Assembly: GCF_022549225.1 (NCBI RefSeq)
Contig: NZ_JAKZFD010000010.1
Location: 186,001-250,000 of the forward strand
Length of the DNA stretch: 64,000 bases
DNA from: Pelomonas sp. CA6
GTDB lineage: Bacteria > Pseudomonadota > Gammaproteobacteria > Burkholderiales > Burkholderiaceae_C
Direction of reading: 5' to 3'
Within the stretch, counting starts at the first letter, position 1. Every line of letters begins with the position of its first letter. Under the pieces are notes generated by a model. The model was given only the letters and a program-made list of their open reading frames with translations, was not told where the DNA came from and ran no database searches. Of the stretch, positions 63,595-64,000 are shown piece after piece. A program made the translations under genes and the position numbers.

Positions 63595-64000
63595 GGTGTG
63601 CCTCAAAGTCCTTCAGGTATGCCACCAGGGCTTGCACGCCCTCCAGTGGCATCGCGTTGTAGATGGATGCACGCATGCCTCCCACCGACTTGTGGCCTTT
63701 GAGTTGCAGCAGTCCGCGCTCCCGGGCTCCGGCCAGGAAGGCGTCGTTCAGTTGCGGCGTGTCGTATTCGCCGCGCAGGAAGAAGGGCACGTTCATGCGC
63801 GAGCGGCAATGCGCCGCGACGCGGTTCTCGAACAGCGCCGACTGGTCCAGGGTCTCGTAGAGCAGGCGCGCCTTGTCGATGTTGCGTTGCTCGATGGCCG
63901 CCAGGCCCGTGAGCCCCGCATAGCGGAAGTGCTTCAGCCACTGGAACACCAGGCCAGCCACATAGATGCCGAAGGTGGGCGGCGTGTTGTACATCGAGTG
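63587..64000 (-). CDS. serC: Phosphoserine aminotransferase, C-terminal part
   Basis: The last 137 or so residues are in the window; the 5' part lies beyond base 64000. [21 protein letters not shown], then [59 protein letters not shown], are typical of the SerC C terminus, including the GHKSVGG and RASIYNA motifs. It makes 3-phosphoserine in serine synthesis. The serC-pheA-tyrA-aroA order is the conserved aromatic/serine operon. Confidence 0.95.
   Translation of the reverse strand, partial: HSMYNTPPTFGIYVAGLVFQWLKHFRYAGLTGLAAIEQRNIDKARLLYETLDQSALFENRVAAHCRSRMNVPFFLRGEYDTPQLNDAFLAGARERGLLQLKGHKSVGGMRASIYNAMPLEGVQALVAYLKDFEAHHG

Overview
The window is very GC-rich bacterial DNA with dense coding and many overlapping or nearly abutting genes. 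The block serC-pheA-tyrA-aroA/cmk-rpsA-ihfB-lapA-lapB, the fused aroA-cmk gene and the kynBUA order point to a betaproteobacterium of the order Burkholderiales, probably the Comamonadaceae/Sphaerotilaceae side. This placement is an inference from gene content; I ran no search. I see no rRNA, tRNA, CRISPR array, phage gene or transposase.

Layout. 1-598: start of an aminopeptidase P gene that runs off the window. 827-3728 (minus): kynB-kynU-kynA, tryptophan to anthranilate. 4004-5479: OpgB-like phosphoglycerol transferase. 5485-18568 (plus): a long catabolic operon for anthranilate via 2-aminobenzoyl-CoA (fused monooxygenase/reductase, SDR, MarR regulator, crotonase, acyl-CoA dehydrogenase, CoA ligase, five-gene Liv-type ABC transporter, hotdog thioesterase, RidA-like protein). 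18597-20776: divergent LysR regulator and glutaryl-CoA dehydrogenase. Together these look like one tryptophan/anthranilate mineralisation island. 20814-21973: two small minus-strand genes (NTF2-like, TPR membrane protein).

22037-29205: 2-aminoethylphosphonate (AEP) island: LysR regulator, binding protein, ATPase, fused permease, FAD oxidoreductase and phosphonoacetaldehyde hydrolase, with no phnW transaminase. 29335-30571: cold-shock/DUF1294 membrane protein and a GNAT acetyltransferase. 30642-35571: three-gene MukFEB/MksFEB-like condensin operon without the nuclease subunit. 35572-37168: a GNAT gene enclosed by two inverted copies of a structured intergenic repeat. 37169-41284 (minus): polar amino-acid ABC transporter with an aspartoacylase-family zinc hydrolase inside the operon. 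41341-43461 (minus): alpha/beta hydrolase and cyclophilin.

43552-49327 (plus): dnaE, a glycosyltransferase-like gene and a patatin-like lipase. 49366-55733 (minus): msbA and a surface-glycan set (DUF707-like, glf, GT25, GT4, GT8-like). 55745-64000 (minus): lapB, lapA, ihfB, rpsA, aroA-cmk, tyrA, pheA and the 3' part of serC.

The most distinctive non-coding signal is a dispersed repeat family (27037, 35595, 36735 reversed, and two 52-bp copies at 25168/25231) sharing a 20-bp core and several hairpins whose arms differ between copies but stay complementary. The 25163-25295 copies sit in a 125-bp insert bounded by 8-bp direct repeats that separates phnT from the permease while preserving the ATGA stop/start overlaps.
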